A program made the translations under genes and the position numbers. 64,000 nucleotides of DNA, from the NCBI GenBank assembly GCA_963708795.1, contig CAVPUH010000006.1, positions 434,001-498,000 on the forward strand, in the 5' to 3' direction. The DNA is from DAIQRJ01 sp963708795 (GTDB lineage: Bacteria > Actinomycetota > Actinomycetes > Propionibacteriales > DAIQRJ01). Position 1 is the stretch's first letter. Each line of letters starts with the position of its first letter. Below, piece after piece: positions 1 through 8,141 of this stretch. The notes under the pieces are model-generated. The model was not told where the DNA came from. It saw nothing but the letters and a program-made list of their open reading frames with translations, and did no database searches.

Positions 1-62
1 ACCCGGCGTGTCCGCACCGTGTCGCCGAACACGCGCGGAGACCTGCTCCGGATCGGCGGGAC

Positions 63-1025
63 TCAGTCGCGGATGACCTCGAGCGCGTGCTCCAGATCCG
101 CGGGATAGGCGCTGCGGTACTCGACGGCCACGCCGGTGCCGGGGTGCACGAAGCCGAGCGCCACGGCATGCAACCACTGCCTCGACAGGCCGACCCTGGC
201 CGCCAGGCTCGGATCGGCGCCGTAGGTCAGGTCGCCGACGCACGGGTGCCGGAGGGTGGAGAAGTGGACACGGATCTGGTGGGTGCGGCCGGTCTCGAGG
301 TGGACCTCGAGCAGGCTGGCGTACGGGTGCGCCTCCAGCGTCGAGTAGTGCGTGACGCTCGGCTTGCCGCCCGCGACCACGGCCCACTTGTAGTCCAGCT
401 GAGGATGCCGCCCGATCGGCGCGTCGATCGTGCCGCTGCTGGGGTCGGGGTGGCCCTGGACGAGCGCGTGGTAGATCTTGTCGATCGTGCGGTCGCGGAA
501 GCCTTCCTTCAGCAACGTGTAGGCCCGCTCGCTCCGCGCGACGACCATCAGCCCGGAGGTGCCGACGTCCAGCCGGTGGACGATGCCCTGGCGTTCGTTG
601 GCGCCCCGGTCGGACACGGTGATGCCGGCCGCGGCGAGGTGCCCGAGCACGGTCGGACCGGTCCACCCCGGGCTCGGGTGTGCGGCGACGCCCACCGGCT
701 TGTCGATCACCACGATGTCGTCGTCGAGATGCACGATCGTGAGGTCGTCGGCCAGCGCTGCCACCACGCGGGCCTCCGGGTGGGGATCGCGGGCGGGGGC
801 GAGATCGGCCGTGAGGGTCGTGCCGGCCACCAGCCGATCCGACTTGCCGACGGCGCGACCGTCGACCGTCACGAGACGCTCGCCGGTGAGTTCGGCCGCC
901 CGTGCGCGGGAGATCCCGAACAGTCGCGCGAGGCCGACGTCCACCCGCTCCCCGGCGAGGGACTCCGGCACGTCGACCGTCTCGGTGTCCGCCGAAGCCG
1001 CAGTCGTCGGTTCCTCGGACGTCAT
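63..1025 (-). CDS. rluD: RluA-family 23S rRNA pseudouridine synthase
   Basis: Isomerises specific uridines in 23S rRNA to pseudouridine in the cytoplasm. The 320-aa product has an N-terminal S4-like RNA-binding segment (about residues 20-90) followed by the RluA catalytic domain. The catalytic Asp lies in HRLDVGTSGLMVV. The ATG at 1025 is chosen because it overlaps the lspA stop as ATGA, so the two genes are translationally coupled; the open frame further upstream lies inside lspA. The lspA-rluD pair is standard in actinobacteria. The exact target uridines (RluD-type or another RluA subfamily) cannot be told from sequence alone. Confidence 0.93.
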   Translation of the reverse strand: MTSEEPTTAASADTETVDVPESLAGERVDVGLARLFGISRARAAELTGERLVTVDGRAVGKSDRLVAGTTLTADLAPARDPHPEARVVAALADDLTIVHLDDDIVVIDKPVGVAAHPSPGWTGPTVLGHLAAAGITVSDRGANERQGIVHRLDVGTSGLMVVARSERAYTLLKEGFRDRTIDKIYHALVQGHPDPSSGTIDAPIGRHPQLDYKWAVVAGGKPSVTHYSTLEAHPYASLLEVHLETGRTHQIRVHFSTLRHPCVGDLTYGADPSLAARVGLSRQWLHAVALGFVHPGTGVAVEYRSAYPADLEHALEVIRD

Positions 1026-1618
1026 CGCCGGCTCCCCGGCGCCGGCCGGCCGTCCATCGTCCGGCCCATGAGTGACAGCAGCACGACCAGCACGGCCCCG
1101 CAGGTGACGGCCGAGTCGGCCACGTTGAACACGGGCCAGTGCGGGAGCAGCAGGAAGTCGACGACGTGACCGCGCAGGAATCCCGGGTCGCGGAAGAACC
1201 TGTCGCCCAGGTTGCCGAGAGCCCCACCGAGGATCAGGCCGAGAGCGATCGTCCAGGGCAGCGACCCGCACCGCCGGGAGACGACGACGATCGCGACCGA
1301 CACGCCCAGCACGATCAGTGCGAGGACCCATGTGTAGCCGGTGAGGAAGGAGAAGGCCATGCCCGGGTTCCGCACCAGTGTGAGCTGGAGGAACGACCCG
1401 ATCAGCGGCTTGTACTCCCCGCCCGTGAGGTGATGCATGACCAGCTGCTTGGTGACCACGTCGAGGAGGACGACCGCCGACGCGATGCCGGCGAAGACCG
1501 CCGGGTAGGCGCCCCCGAGCCGGTGTCGGGCGGGCGGTCCGGGCGGTCCCGGGTCGTCAGCGGTCACGTTCGTCTCCGTCGAGCCCGACGGCGCCGTCTC
1601 GGCGGACGGGTCGAGCAC
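1022..1618 (-). CDS. lspA: Lipoprotein signal peptidase (signal peptidase II)
   Basis: Aspartic protease of the cytoplasmic membrane that removes signal peptides from diacylglyceryl-modified prolipoproteins. The 198-aa product has four hydrophobic segments. Both catalytic Asp motifs are visible: NLGDRFFRD and FNVADSAVTCG. An N-terminal extension of about 35 polar, Pro-rich residues precedes the first membrane helix, which is common in actinobacterial LspA. It sits 26 bp downstream of the DksA-like gene and overlaps the pseudouridine synthase gene by four bases, so a three-gene transcript is likely. A substrate-like protein, the lipoprotein at 60.2-61.3 kb, occurs elsewhere in the window. Confidence 0.95.
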   Translation of the reverse strand: MLDPSAETAPSGSTETNVTADDPGPPGPPARHRLGGAYPAVFAGIASAVVLLDVVTKQLVMHHLTGGEYKPLIGSFLQLTLVRNPGMAFSFLTGYTWVLALIVLGVSVAIVVVSRRCGSLPWTIALGLILGGALGNLGDRFFRDPGFLRGHVVDFLLLPHWPVFNVADSAVTCGAVLVVLLSLMGRTMDGRPAPGSRR

Positions 1619-1644
1619 GTGTGCTGGTTCGGGACCCTCGGAGC

Positions 1645-2587
1645 TCAGCGACGTTCCTCACGTTGTTTGCAGGGGACGCAGAGCGTGGCCCGCGGGAACG
1701 CCTGGAGTCGAGCCTTGCCGATGGGGTTGCCGCAGGACTCGCACACGCCGTACGTCCCGTCGTCGATCCGCGCGAGGGCACGGTCGACCTGCTCGAGCAG
1801 CTCGCGCGTGTTGTTGGCCAGGGTCAGCTCGTGCTCGCGGTCGAACGTCTTCCCGCCGGAGTCGGCGGTGTCGTCGCCGGAGGAGTCGGCCGAGTCGATC
1901 AGGAGGTCGGCGAGCTCGCGGTCGGCCTCGGCGATCTCGGCGACGAGCCGGTCGTGATCCGCCCGGAGTCGGTCGGTCTGCTCCTGGAGCTCGGCCGGGG
2001 TCCACGGCGCCTCGTCCGCCCGCACGGCCAGGTCGCCGGCACCGGAGTCGCTCGTCGTGCTTCGTGTTGCTGTGCTCACTGGTGCCTTCTCAGTCGTCTG
2101 TGATGTCGTCTCGCGGCTCGGGCCGGCCGGCTTCTTCGCCGGGACCCGTTCCGCCTTCGGTGCTGCCGTGGTGGCGACCTTCGCCGCCTTCTTCGTGGCC
2201 GCCTTCTTCGTGGCCGCCTTCGCCGGCGGTGCCGTGGCCGGCCCCGCCTTCTTGGCTGTCGATGCGCCCGCCGATGTCGTGGTCTTCGTGGCGGGCGACT
2301 TCTTACTCGTCGTCGTGCTGCTCGTCGTCTTCGTGGTCCGGGTCGCCTTGGCTGGCGGTCCTGCCGGCTGCCGCCTTGCTGGTGGTCGTCTTGGCAGGAG
2401 CCTTGCTGGTCGTCTTGCCGGCGGTCGTCTTGGCCGGCGACTTGCCGGCTGCCGCCTTGCTGGTCGTCGTGTCGGCCGGTGCCTTGCTCGGTGCCTTCTT
2501 CTTCGTCCGACCGGCCGGGGTGGATGTCGCCGTCGAGGCCGGCTTCGACGGCGACGCCGCCTTCGACGCTGCTCTCGTGCTCGCCAT
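1645..2587 (-). CDS. TraR/DksA-type zinc-finger protein with long Lys/Ala/Thr-rich N-terminal tail (frame break near 2350)
   Basis: Expected product is 313 aa. The C-terminal part (about residues 195-313) is a DksA/TraR coiled coil followed by a four-Cys zinc finger (CESCGNPIGKARLQAFPRA, then CVPC). DksA-family proteins enter the RNA polymerase secondary channel. The first 180 or so residues are low complexity and basic (SKAAAGKSPAK, ATKKAATKKAAK), like histone H1 or HupB tails. The ATG is at 2587. The two halves lie in different frames: an extra base in AGCCAAGG (about 2350-2351) must be removed to join SKAAAGRTAS to KATRTTKTTSS. Total length is 3n+1, as one insertion predicts. A sequencing error is the likeliest cause. 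Confidence 0.82.
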
Positions 2588-2749
2588 GGAACATTCCCGC
2601 CTGTCGACGACGGCCCCGGATCGAGGGTCCGCCGCAGAATAGGCCGGGGTTGGTCGCAGCGCCACCGGGACACGCTCGGGGCCCTCCACCGATGGGCCGA
2701 TCTGGATCGACCCGCGTGGACCACGCCGACCCGCCGAGCGGGCCACCCG

Positions 2750-2755
2750 TAGGGT
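2750..2755 (+). promoter_or_regulatory. Possible -10 box (TAGGGT) of the permease gene
   Basis: TAGGGT lies 8 bases before the GTG of the permease gene, and no Shine-Dalgarno sequence is visible. That suggests a leaderless or nearly leaderless transcript. No clear -35 element is seen. Confidence 0.35.
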
Positions 2756-2763
2756 TGCGCCCC

Positions 2764-3834
2764 GTGCTCGCCGACGTCGTCAGTGTGCTGATCTTCCTCG
2801 TCGCGATCACGATCGTGGCGGAACTGGCGGATGCGGCCGGGGTGTTCCACGCGGCTGCCGGTCTCGCCGCGCGGTTGGGGCGCGGCCACGTCTGGCTGCT
2901 CTGGCTGGCCACCGCCGCCGTCGCCTGCGTCTCCACGATCTTCCTGTCGCTCGACACGACTGCCGTCTTGTTGACACCGGTGGTCGTGACCATGGCGCTG
3001 CGGCTCGGGATACCGGCGCTGCCCTTCGCCATGACCACGGTGTGGCTGGCGAACACGGCTTCGTTGTTGCTTCCGGTGTCCAACCTGACGAACCTCCTCG
3101 CCCTGCCGTCGTTCCGGGCGATGGGGCTCGACTACCACGACGTGATCGGCTGGACGTGGCGGCCGTCGCTCGTGGCGATCGCCGTGACGCTCATGGTCCT
3201 GGCCGCCATGTTCGGGCGGTCGCTGCGCGGGCGGTACACCGTGCCGGTCACCGCGCCGGCGGGTGACCGTGTCGCGTTGCGCATCGCGGCCGCCACGTGT
3301 GTCGCGCTGGCCGCGGCCCTGGCGTCCGGGGTCGAGGTCGTCTATCCGGCCGTCGGCGCTGCGCTGTTCCTGCTCGTGGTCGCCTGGGTGCGCCATCGGG
3401 AGCACGTCAGGTTCGACCTGGTGCCGTGGCGGACGGTCGCGTTCGCCGCAGCGCTGTTCGCCCTCGTCGGACTGGCGGGGCGGCTCGGCCTCACCCGACT
3501 GCTCACCGATCTGCTTCCGGATGGTTCCACGCCGGCCGCGCTGTTCGGGCTGGGCTTCAGCAGCGCTCTCGGCTCGAACGCCGTGGACAACCTGCCGGCG
3601 TTCTTCGCACTGCTCCCGGTGGCGAACGATGCTCCGGCCCGGCTCGTCGCGGTGCTCATCGGGACCAACGTGGCACCGATCGTCACACTGTGGGCGTCGT
3701 TGGCGAACATCCTGTGGCGTCAGCGGTGCGCACGTGCCGGCCTGGAGGTGTCGCGGCTCGGTTTCGCCGCCCGAGGAGCGGTGCTCGCACCCATCGTCAC
3801 CGCGGCCTGTCTCGCCGCCCTGTGCTGGTGGTGA
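2764..3834 (+). CDS. SLC13/ArsB-like anion permease
   Basis: A 356-aa integral membrane protein with about ten hydrophobic segments. The paired hairpin motifs match the ion-transporter superfamily (ArsB/NhaD, SLC13): LLPVSNLTNLLAL in the first half and GSNAVDNLPAFFAL in the second. It probably moves an oxyanion or dicarboxylate; the substrate cannot be read from the sequence. The GTG at 2764 follows a possible -10 box by 8 bases. The gene faces the rest of the cluster and its stop lies only 9 bp from the divIVA stop, so the two transcripts converge. It is an insertion into the otherwise one-directional division cluster. Confidence 0.8.
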   Translation: MLADVVSVLIFLVAITIVAELADAAGVFHAAAGLAARLGRGHVWLLWLATAAVACVSTIFLSLDTTAVLLTPVVVTMALRLGIPALPFAMTTVWLANTASLLLPVSNLTNLLALPSFRAMGLDYHDVIGWTWRPSLVAIAVTLMVLAAMFGRSLRGRYTVPVTAPAGDRVALRIAAATCVALAAALASGVEVVYPAVGAALFLLVVAWVRHREHVRFDLVPWRTVAFAAALFALVGLAGRLGLTRLLTDLLPDGSTPAALFGLGFSSALGSNAVDNLPAFFALLPVANDAPARLVAVLIGTNVAPIVTLWASLANILWRQRCARAGLEVSRLGFAARGAVLAPIVTAACLAALCWW

Positions 3835-3843
3835 GCAGCGATG

Positions 3844-4629
3844 TCAGCTGTTGTCGTCGCCGAGCGCCCGCAGGTGGGGAGCGTCGCCGTCGGCGTCACC
3901 CGTGTGCTGACCGGAGGCGACGTCGTCGGCCAGTGACGGCTTCTCGTCGAGCGCCTTGAGCTGGTCGCCGAAGTAGCTCTTGAGCCGGCCGCGGTAGTCG
4001 CGCTCGAACGTCCGGAGGTCCTCGACCTCGCGAGCCAGCTTGTCGCGCTCGGTCTCGAGCTTGCCGAAGAGCTCGATGCGGCGGGCACCGACCTCGCGGT
4101 TGAGGTTGTCGGCCTTCTCCCGGGAGTCGGCCTCGAGCCGGGATGCCTTGCCGTGGGCCTCGTTCGTGACGCGCTCGGCGTTGGCCCGTGCGTCGGCCTC
4201 GGCGCGTTCGGCGTTCGCCTTCGCGGTGGTGACCAACGCCAGCGCCTCGGCCTTGGAGTCGGCGCTCAGCTTGTCGGCCTGCTCCTTCGCCTCGTCCACG
4301 ATCTCGTCGGCGCTCACCGCGGCCTTCTCGAGAATCTTCGCAGCCGCCGTCGACGCCTGCGCCACACTCTGGACGGCCGGTGACGGGGCCGGCTCGGCCG
4401 GCTTGTCCTCGACTGCCGGCCCGGCGGCGGCCGGTGCGGCCTCGGTGGACGGCCCGTTCTCCTGCAACGCGTCGATGCGCGATCGCAGCGAGTCGTTCTC
4501 GGCGATCAGCCGCTCGAGCTCGTGTTCGACCTGATCGAGGAAGAGGTCGACCTCACCCATGTCGTAAGCCTCACGGAGGCGAACAGTCGTGAACTGCTTG
4601 TTACGCACGGACTCGGGCGTCATCGTCAT
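3844..4629 (-). CDS. divIVA: DivIVA/Wag31 polar growth coiled-coil protein
   Basis: Cytoplasmic polar scaffold that recognises curved membrane and recruits the cell-wall elongation machinery in actinobacteria. The 261-aa product begins with the conserved DivIVA N-terminal domain (TPESVRNKQF, then LREAYDMGEVDLFLDQVEHE). It continues through an Ala/Pro-rich linker (about 65-90) into a long Ala/Glu/Lys coiled coil (about 95-235). It is the last division gene of the cluster and lies 142 bp from yggT, so it may have its own promoter. A 14-bp GC palindrome sits in that gap. Length is typical of the Wag31 family. Confidence 0.95.
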   Translation of the reverse strand: MTMTPESVRNKQFTTVRLREAYDMGEVDLFLDQVEHELERLIAENDSLRSRIDALQENGPSTEAAPAAAGPAVEDKPAEPAPSPAVQSVAQASTAAAKILEKAAVSADEIVDEAKEQADKLSADSKAEALALVTTAKANAERAEADARANAERVTNEAHGKASRLEADSREKADNLNREVGARRIELFGKLETERDKLAREVEDLRTFERDYRGRLKSYFGDQLKALDEKPSLADDVASGQHTGDADGDAPHLRALGDDNS

Positions 4630-4718
4630 CGGTCTCGGTCACCTCGGGTTGGAAGGGAAACGTCGTGGCTGCCACGCCGGATCAGCACGGACGGGACAGC
4701 AGCTGTCGCGGGCAACGA

Positions 4719-4732
4719 CCCGCCCGGGCGGG
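4719..4732. repeat. 14-bp palindrome upstream of divIVA
   Basis: CCCGCCCGGGCGGG is a perfect palindrome in the 142-bp gap between yggT and divIVA. It could be a terminator stem for yggT or an operator for divIVA. There is no T-run. Confidence 0.4.
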
Positions 4733-4771
4733 ATACACCGTACCGCCTGTTCTCGCCCCACGTCACAGCGG

Positions 4772-5059
4772 TCAGATGAGTTGCTTGGCGCCCCACCGCG
4801 CCAGATACACGCACACCAGGACGACGAGGAACGCGATGTCGATGCCGAAGCCGCCGAGCCGCAGCGGTGGGATGACCCGTCGCGCCAGCCGAAGCGGGGG
4901 GTCGGTGATGGTGTAGACGACCTCGAGCCCGACGAGCACCGGCCCGCGCGGCGTCCACCCGCGGGCGAAGGACTGCACGACGTCCGCCACGACCCGCACC
5001 ATGAGGAAGATGAGGAAGATCGAGAGCAGATCCCACGCGATGATGCCGACGATCTGCAC
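4772..5059 (-). CDS. yggT: YggT-family membrane protein
   Basis: A 95-aa integral membrane protein with two hydrophobic hairpins (about 5-25 and 65-90) around a short loop (FARGWTPRGP, TDPPLRLARRVIPPLRLGG), the signature of the YggT family. The biochemical role is unsettled; the family is tied to osmotic homeostasis and, by constant neighbourhood with sepF and divIVA, to septum or polar wall growth. A Shine-Dalgarno-like GGAGGTG lies just before the ATG. The gap to sepF is 207 bp and carries a strong hairpin and a tandem repeat, so yggT is probably not strictly co-translated with sepF. Confidence 0.9.
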   Translation of the reverse strand: MQIVGIIAWDLLSIFLIFLMVRVVADVVQSFARGWTPRGPVLVGLEVVYTITDPPLRLARRVIPPLRLGGFGIDIAFLVVLVCVYLARWGAKQLI

Positions 5060-5173
5060 GAGTCACCTCCGTCTTCGGTCTCCCGGCACGGCCCGACGCT
5101 CGTGCGCTGGCAGCCTAGGGCTTACCGGCCACCCGGGCCGAGTCTCGTCCCCCCGACGTCCCCGGACGCACCG

Positions 5174-5201
5174 ATGCCCGGTGACCGCCGTCACCGGGCA
5201 T
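5174..5201 (-). terminator. Strong stem-loop after sepF
   Basis: ATGCCCGGTGAC, a four-base loop, then GTCACCGGGCAT: a perfect 12-bp stem about 65 bases past the sepF stop. There is no U-tract, as is common for actinobacterial hairpin terminators, so it may terminate or stabilise the upstream transcript. Confidence 0.55.
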
Positions 5202-5225
5202 ACTGGGTGCCGCCGCCGGAGCGAC

Positions 5226-5282
5226 GTCAGGACTGGTCGAAGCTCGTCAGGACTGGTTGAAGCCTGTCAGGACTGGTTGAAG
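5226..5282 (-). repeat. 20-bp tandem repeat made of the sepF 3' end (three units)
   Basis: Units start at 5226, 5246 and 5266. They share GTCAGGACTGG(T/C)(T)GAAG on the plus strand; the first differs by one base. The third unit contains the sepF stop and the codons for its last residues (FNQS). The other two lie just downstream as copies, consistent with slippage duplication of the gene end. Confidence 0.85.
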
Positions 5283-5777
5283 AATTCGGTCTGGACGATC
5301 CGCGCCTTGTCCTCGGCGGTGACCTCCACGTCGGCGGGCGAGAGCAGGAAGACCTTGGTGGTGATCTTCTCCAGGGTCCCGCGGAGACCGAAGATCAATC
5401 CGGCGGCGAAGTCGACGAGCCGCTTGGCGTCCTGGTCGTCCATCGAGGTCAGGTTCATGATCACCGGGGTGCCGTCGCGGAAGTGCTCGCCGACGACGCG
5501 GGCGTCGTTGTAGGTGCGTGGGTGCAGCGTCGTGATGCGGGACAACTCCGGCCTTCTCCTTCACCGCGGTCACGGGCGCGACAGCGACAGGTCGCCGGTC
5601 CGGAAAGGCCGCGACGGCGGGTGTCGTCGTGTCGGCGGGGCTGTCGTCGTCCTGCTGGCCGCGCGATCGGCGGGTGTCGGCCGGTGTCTCTTCCTCGTCT
5701 TCGTACTCGTCGTTGTACCGGCCGTCGTCGTCGACGAGACCGAGATACTCGGCCATCTTCTTGATTGCGCCTGCCAT
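5267..5777 (-). CDS. sepF: SepF, FtsZ membrane anchor (frame break near 5548)
   Basis: Membrane-associated protein that tethers FtsZ polymers at the septum. It is the main FtsZ anchor in actinobacteria, which lack FtsA. Expected product is 169 aa. It has an N-terminal amphipathic helix (MAGAIKKMAEYLGLV), an acidic linker (about 18-70) and a C-terminal SepF domain starting near SRITTLHPRTYNDARV. The parts lie in two frames; deleting one base in the run GCCGGAG (5546-5552) gives EKAELSRITTL and restores the family sequence. Length is 3n+1, in line with one inserted base. The ATG at 5777 is set by the conserved N-terminus. The break is probably a consensus error because the gene is expected to be essential. 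Confidence 0.88.
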
Positions 5778-5883
5778 GGCATGCACGCCCTTCCGGACAG
5801 TCGAGAAAGAGAACGAGAAGCGAGAACGAAACGGTGGAGCGAGATTCTGCGGCCCCCAGCCGGGCGGCGCCGACGGTGGCAGG

Positions 5884-6621
5884 TTACCGGAGCGCCGGAC
5901 GCGCACCGAGCAACGCGGCGCCGACACGCACGTGTGTCGCGCCGTGTTCGATGGCGGCCTCGAGGTCCCCGCTCATGCCGGCCGAGATCGCGGTGGCGTC
6001 GGGGTGGACCGCTCGCAGCCGCGCGGCCAGTTCGGCAAGAGTCGCGAAGGCCAGGCGCGCATCCGCGCCCTGGGGTGCGACCGCCATCAGCCCGGCGAGC
6101 CGCAACCCGTCCGCTGCCGCCACGGTGTCGGCGAGGGCGAGGACGTCGCCGGGCGCGGTGCCGCCGCGGCCAGGTTTCGGGGACCGGTCGAGGTCGACCT
6201 GGACGAAGCAGTCCAGCGGAGCCGAACGAGGCCGGCCGGCGTCGCTGCCGAGGGCACGTACGAGAGCACTCACCAGTTTCGGCCGGTCGACGGAGTGCAC
6301 GGCGACCAGGCCGGGGACGGCGACCAGATCGTGGACCTTGTTCGACTGGAGCTGCCCGATGAAGTGCCAGCGGGCCGGTACCGTCCGCGCCTTGTCCTCG
6401 AGTTGGTCGACGCGGTTCTCGCCGAGATCGGCGACGCCGAGTGCGGTCAGGAGCTCCGCGTCCGCAGTCGGATACGTCTTGGTGACGGCGACGAGCGTGA
6501 CCTGCGCGCCCGTGCGGCCGTGCGCCTGCGCCGCCCCTGCGATCCGCCGGCGTAGCGCCTCGAGCGAAGCCGACAGTGCCGCCGAGCGCGGCTGTGACGG
6601 CGCGGACGGTTCCGGTGTCAC
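5884..6621 (-). CDS. yggS: YggS/PLPBP-family PLP homeostasis protein
   Basis: A 245-aa cytoplasmic PLP-binding protein of alanine-racemase N-terminal fold. It carries PLP and balances B6 vitamers and amino acids without a catalytic role of its own. The PLP lysine lies in LVAVTKTYP (about residue 40). Family motifs GENRVDQLEDK, WHFIGQLQSNKV and the C-terminal SAGMSGDLEAAI are present. The GTG at 6621 overlaps the ftsZ stop as GTGA. Many relatives have a pgeF (YfiH) gene between ftsZ and yggS; here the two genes touch, so pgeF is absent from this place. Confidence 0.93.
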   Translation of the reverse strand: MTPEPSAPSQPRSAALSASLEALRRRIAGAAQAHGRTGAQVTLVAVTKTYPTADAELLTALGVADLGENRVDQLEDKARTVPARWHFIGQLQSNKVHDLVAVPGLVAVHSVDRPKLVSALVRALGSDAGRPRSAPLDCFVQVDLDRSPKPGRGGTAPGDVLALADTVAAADGLRLAGLMAVAPQGADARLAFATLAELAARLRAVHPDATAISAGMSGDLEAAIEHGATHVRVGAALLGARPALR

Positions 6622-7817
6622 TTCAGGAAGTCGGGGACGTCCAGGTCGTCGTCGCTCCTGGCCGGCCGTCGGGCGGGGGCCGGAGTGCTCGACTGCGGGG
6701 CCGGCGCCGGAGCGCTCGACTGCGGAGCGGGCTGGGCGGACGGGGCCGGGGTGGCGGCGGGAGTGCTCGGGCGGAACGTCGGCTCGGGCGCCGGGGTGCG
6801 CGTGGGTGCGGCGGCCTGCTGCCGCGACTCGGACAGACTCGATCGTGCGGGGGTCTCCCGGCGCCGCGGCATCCCACCGTCGAAGCCGGCGGCGATCACC
6901 GTGACCCGGACCTCGTCGCCGAGGGAGTCGTCGATGACGGCACCGAAGATGATGTTCGCATCGGGGTGGGCCTGCTCGGAGATGACCTGGGCCGCCTCGT
7001 TGATCTCGAACAGCCCGAGGTCGGAACCGCCGGCGATGGAGAGCAGGACGCCGTGGGCACCCTCGATGCTGGCCTCCAGCAGCGGCGAGTTCACGGCCAT
7101 CTCGGCTGCGGCGACCGCACGGTCCTCGGCGCGCGCCGAGCCGATTCCCATCAGCGCCGAGCCGGCGTTCGACATGACCGCCTTCACGTCGGCGAAGTCG
7201 ACGTTGATCAGACCAGGTGTGGTGATGAGGTCGGTGATACCCGATACGCCCTGGAGGAGGACCTGATCGGCCTGCTTGAAGGCATCCAGGACGCTGACGT
7301 TGCGGTCGCTGATGGAGAGCAGTCGGTCGTTGGGGATGACGATGAGGGTGTCGACCTCTTCGCGCAGCTGCTCGATCCCCTCTTCGGCCTGGTTCGCGCG
7401 GCGACGACCCTCGAATCCGAACGGCCGGGTGACGACACCGATCGTCAGGGCGCCGAGGGAGCGGGCGATCCGCGCGACCACGGGCGCGCCGCCCGTGCCG
7501 GTGCCACCGCCTTCGCCGGCCGTGACGAACACCATGTCGGCGCCTTTGAGCACCTCTTCGATCTCGTCCGAGTGGTCCTCGGCGGCGGTCCGGCCGACCT
7601 CGGGCTGCGCACCGGCGCCCAGGCCGCGGGTCAGGTCGCGACCGATGTCGAGCTTGACGTCCGCGTCGCTCATGAGCAGCGCCTGCGAGTCGGTGTTGAT
7701 CGCGATGAACTCGACGCCCTTGAGGCCTGTCTCGATCATGCGGTTCACCGCGTTGACGCCGCCACCGCCGATCCCGGCGACCTTGATCACGGCGAGGTAG
7801 TTCTGGGGTGCGCTCAC
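6618..7817 (-). CDS. ftsZ: Cell division GTPase FtsZ
   Basis: Tubulin-like GTPase that assembles into the Z-ring. The 399-aa product has the N-terminal NYLAVIKVAGIGGGGVNAVNR, the tubulin signature in EGGGTGTGGAPVVA (about residue 105), and the synergy-loop region near 205. A Pro/Ala-rich linker (about 320-385) leads to a C-terminal acidic peptide (DDDLDVPDFLK), the SepF-binding tail. The GTG at 7817 gives the usual short N-terminus (SAPQNYLAVIK). A promoter-bearing gap of 324 bp precedes it, so ftsZ is probably transcribed separately as well as by readthrough from ftsQ. Confidence 0.97.
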   Translation of the reverse strand: MSAPQNYLAVIKVAGIGGGGVNAVNRMIETGLKGVEFIAINTDSQALLMSDADVKLDIGRDLTRGLGAGAQPEVGRTAAEDHSDEIEEVLKGADMVFVTAGEGGGTGTGGAPVVARIARSLGALTIGVVTRPFGFEGRRRANQAEEGIEQLREEVDTLIVIPNDRLLSISDRNVSVLDAFKQADQVLLQGVSGITDLITTPGLINVDFADVKAVMSNAGSALMGIGSARAEDRAVAAAEMAVNSPLLEASIEGAHGVLLSIAGGSDLGLFEINEAAQVISEQAHPDANIIFGAVIDDSLGDEVRVTVIAAGFDGGMPRRRETPARSSLSESRQQAAAPTRTPAPEPTFRPSTPAATPAPSAQPAPQSSAPAPAPQSSTPAPARRPARSDDDLDVPDFLK

Positions 7818-7971
7818 GGGACGTGGCCTCTCGGACGAACGGTCGACGGTACGGGCGGGTGGCTGACGCGGCATGCGGGTGATCGAGACGTGCGGGCCGG
7901 ACGCGGGAGTTGCACGATCTCACGTCCAGACGTCAGATCGGACACCAGGATCGGCACGATCAGCGGCAATA

Positions 7972-7990
7972 TCTCTAGCTCCACTAGAGA
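7972..7990 (-). promoter_or_regulatory. Perfect inverted repeat in the ftsZ leader
   Basis: TCTCTAG-TGGAG-CTAGAGA, 7-bp arms around 5 bases, about 155 bp before the ftsZ start. The arms are AT-richer than the surroundings. It could be an operator or an RNA hairpin; no known regulator is assigned. Confidence 0.45.
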
Positions 7991-8054
7991 CTTACCGTCG
8001 TTCGAGGCCGCCATCGAAGACCCGGGAAAGTCTCCACCTTCAGTTGGGCCACAC

Positions 8055-8083
8055 GCTATCGCAGCGAGCCGGTGAGCGGTCAA
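8055..8083 (-). promoter_or_regulatory. Probable ftsZ promoter
   Basis: Minus-strand TTGACC (8078-8083), a 17-bp spacer and GATAGC (8055-8060) fit a housekeeping-sigma promoter about 240 bp before the ftsZ GTG. Confidence 0.5.
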
Positions 8084-8141
8084 TGACGGTCAGGGCGAAA
8101 GTCCGGCATGCGCACCGGTCTGGGTCAGGTGCCGCGTGTGC

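Larger units (their letters stand above)
7818..8141 (-). other. Non-coding gap ftsQ-ftsZ (ftsZ leader)
   Basis: No credible gene on either strand. It holds a promoter-like pair (8055-8083) and a perfect inverted repeat (7972-7990), both oriented toward ftsZ. The implied ftsZ leader is about 230 nt. Confidence 0.7.

Noticed and set aside
1..62. A partial gene at the left edge
   Set aside because: No frame with a start or a recognisable motif could be supported in 62 bases.
2064..3405. Very long open frames on both strands across the DksA-like and permease genes
   Set aside because: Their translations are Arg/Pro/Gly-rich and low complexity, as expected for off-frame reading of GC-rich DNA. 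The recognised genes use other frames.
5226..5282. Phage or integrase attachment site
   Set aside because: The repeats are copies of the sepF gene end in direct tandem; no integrase, tRNA or foreign segment is present.
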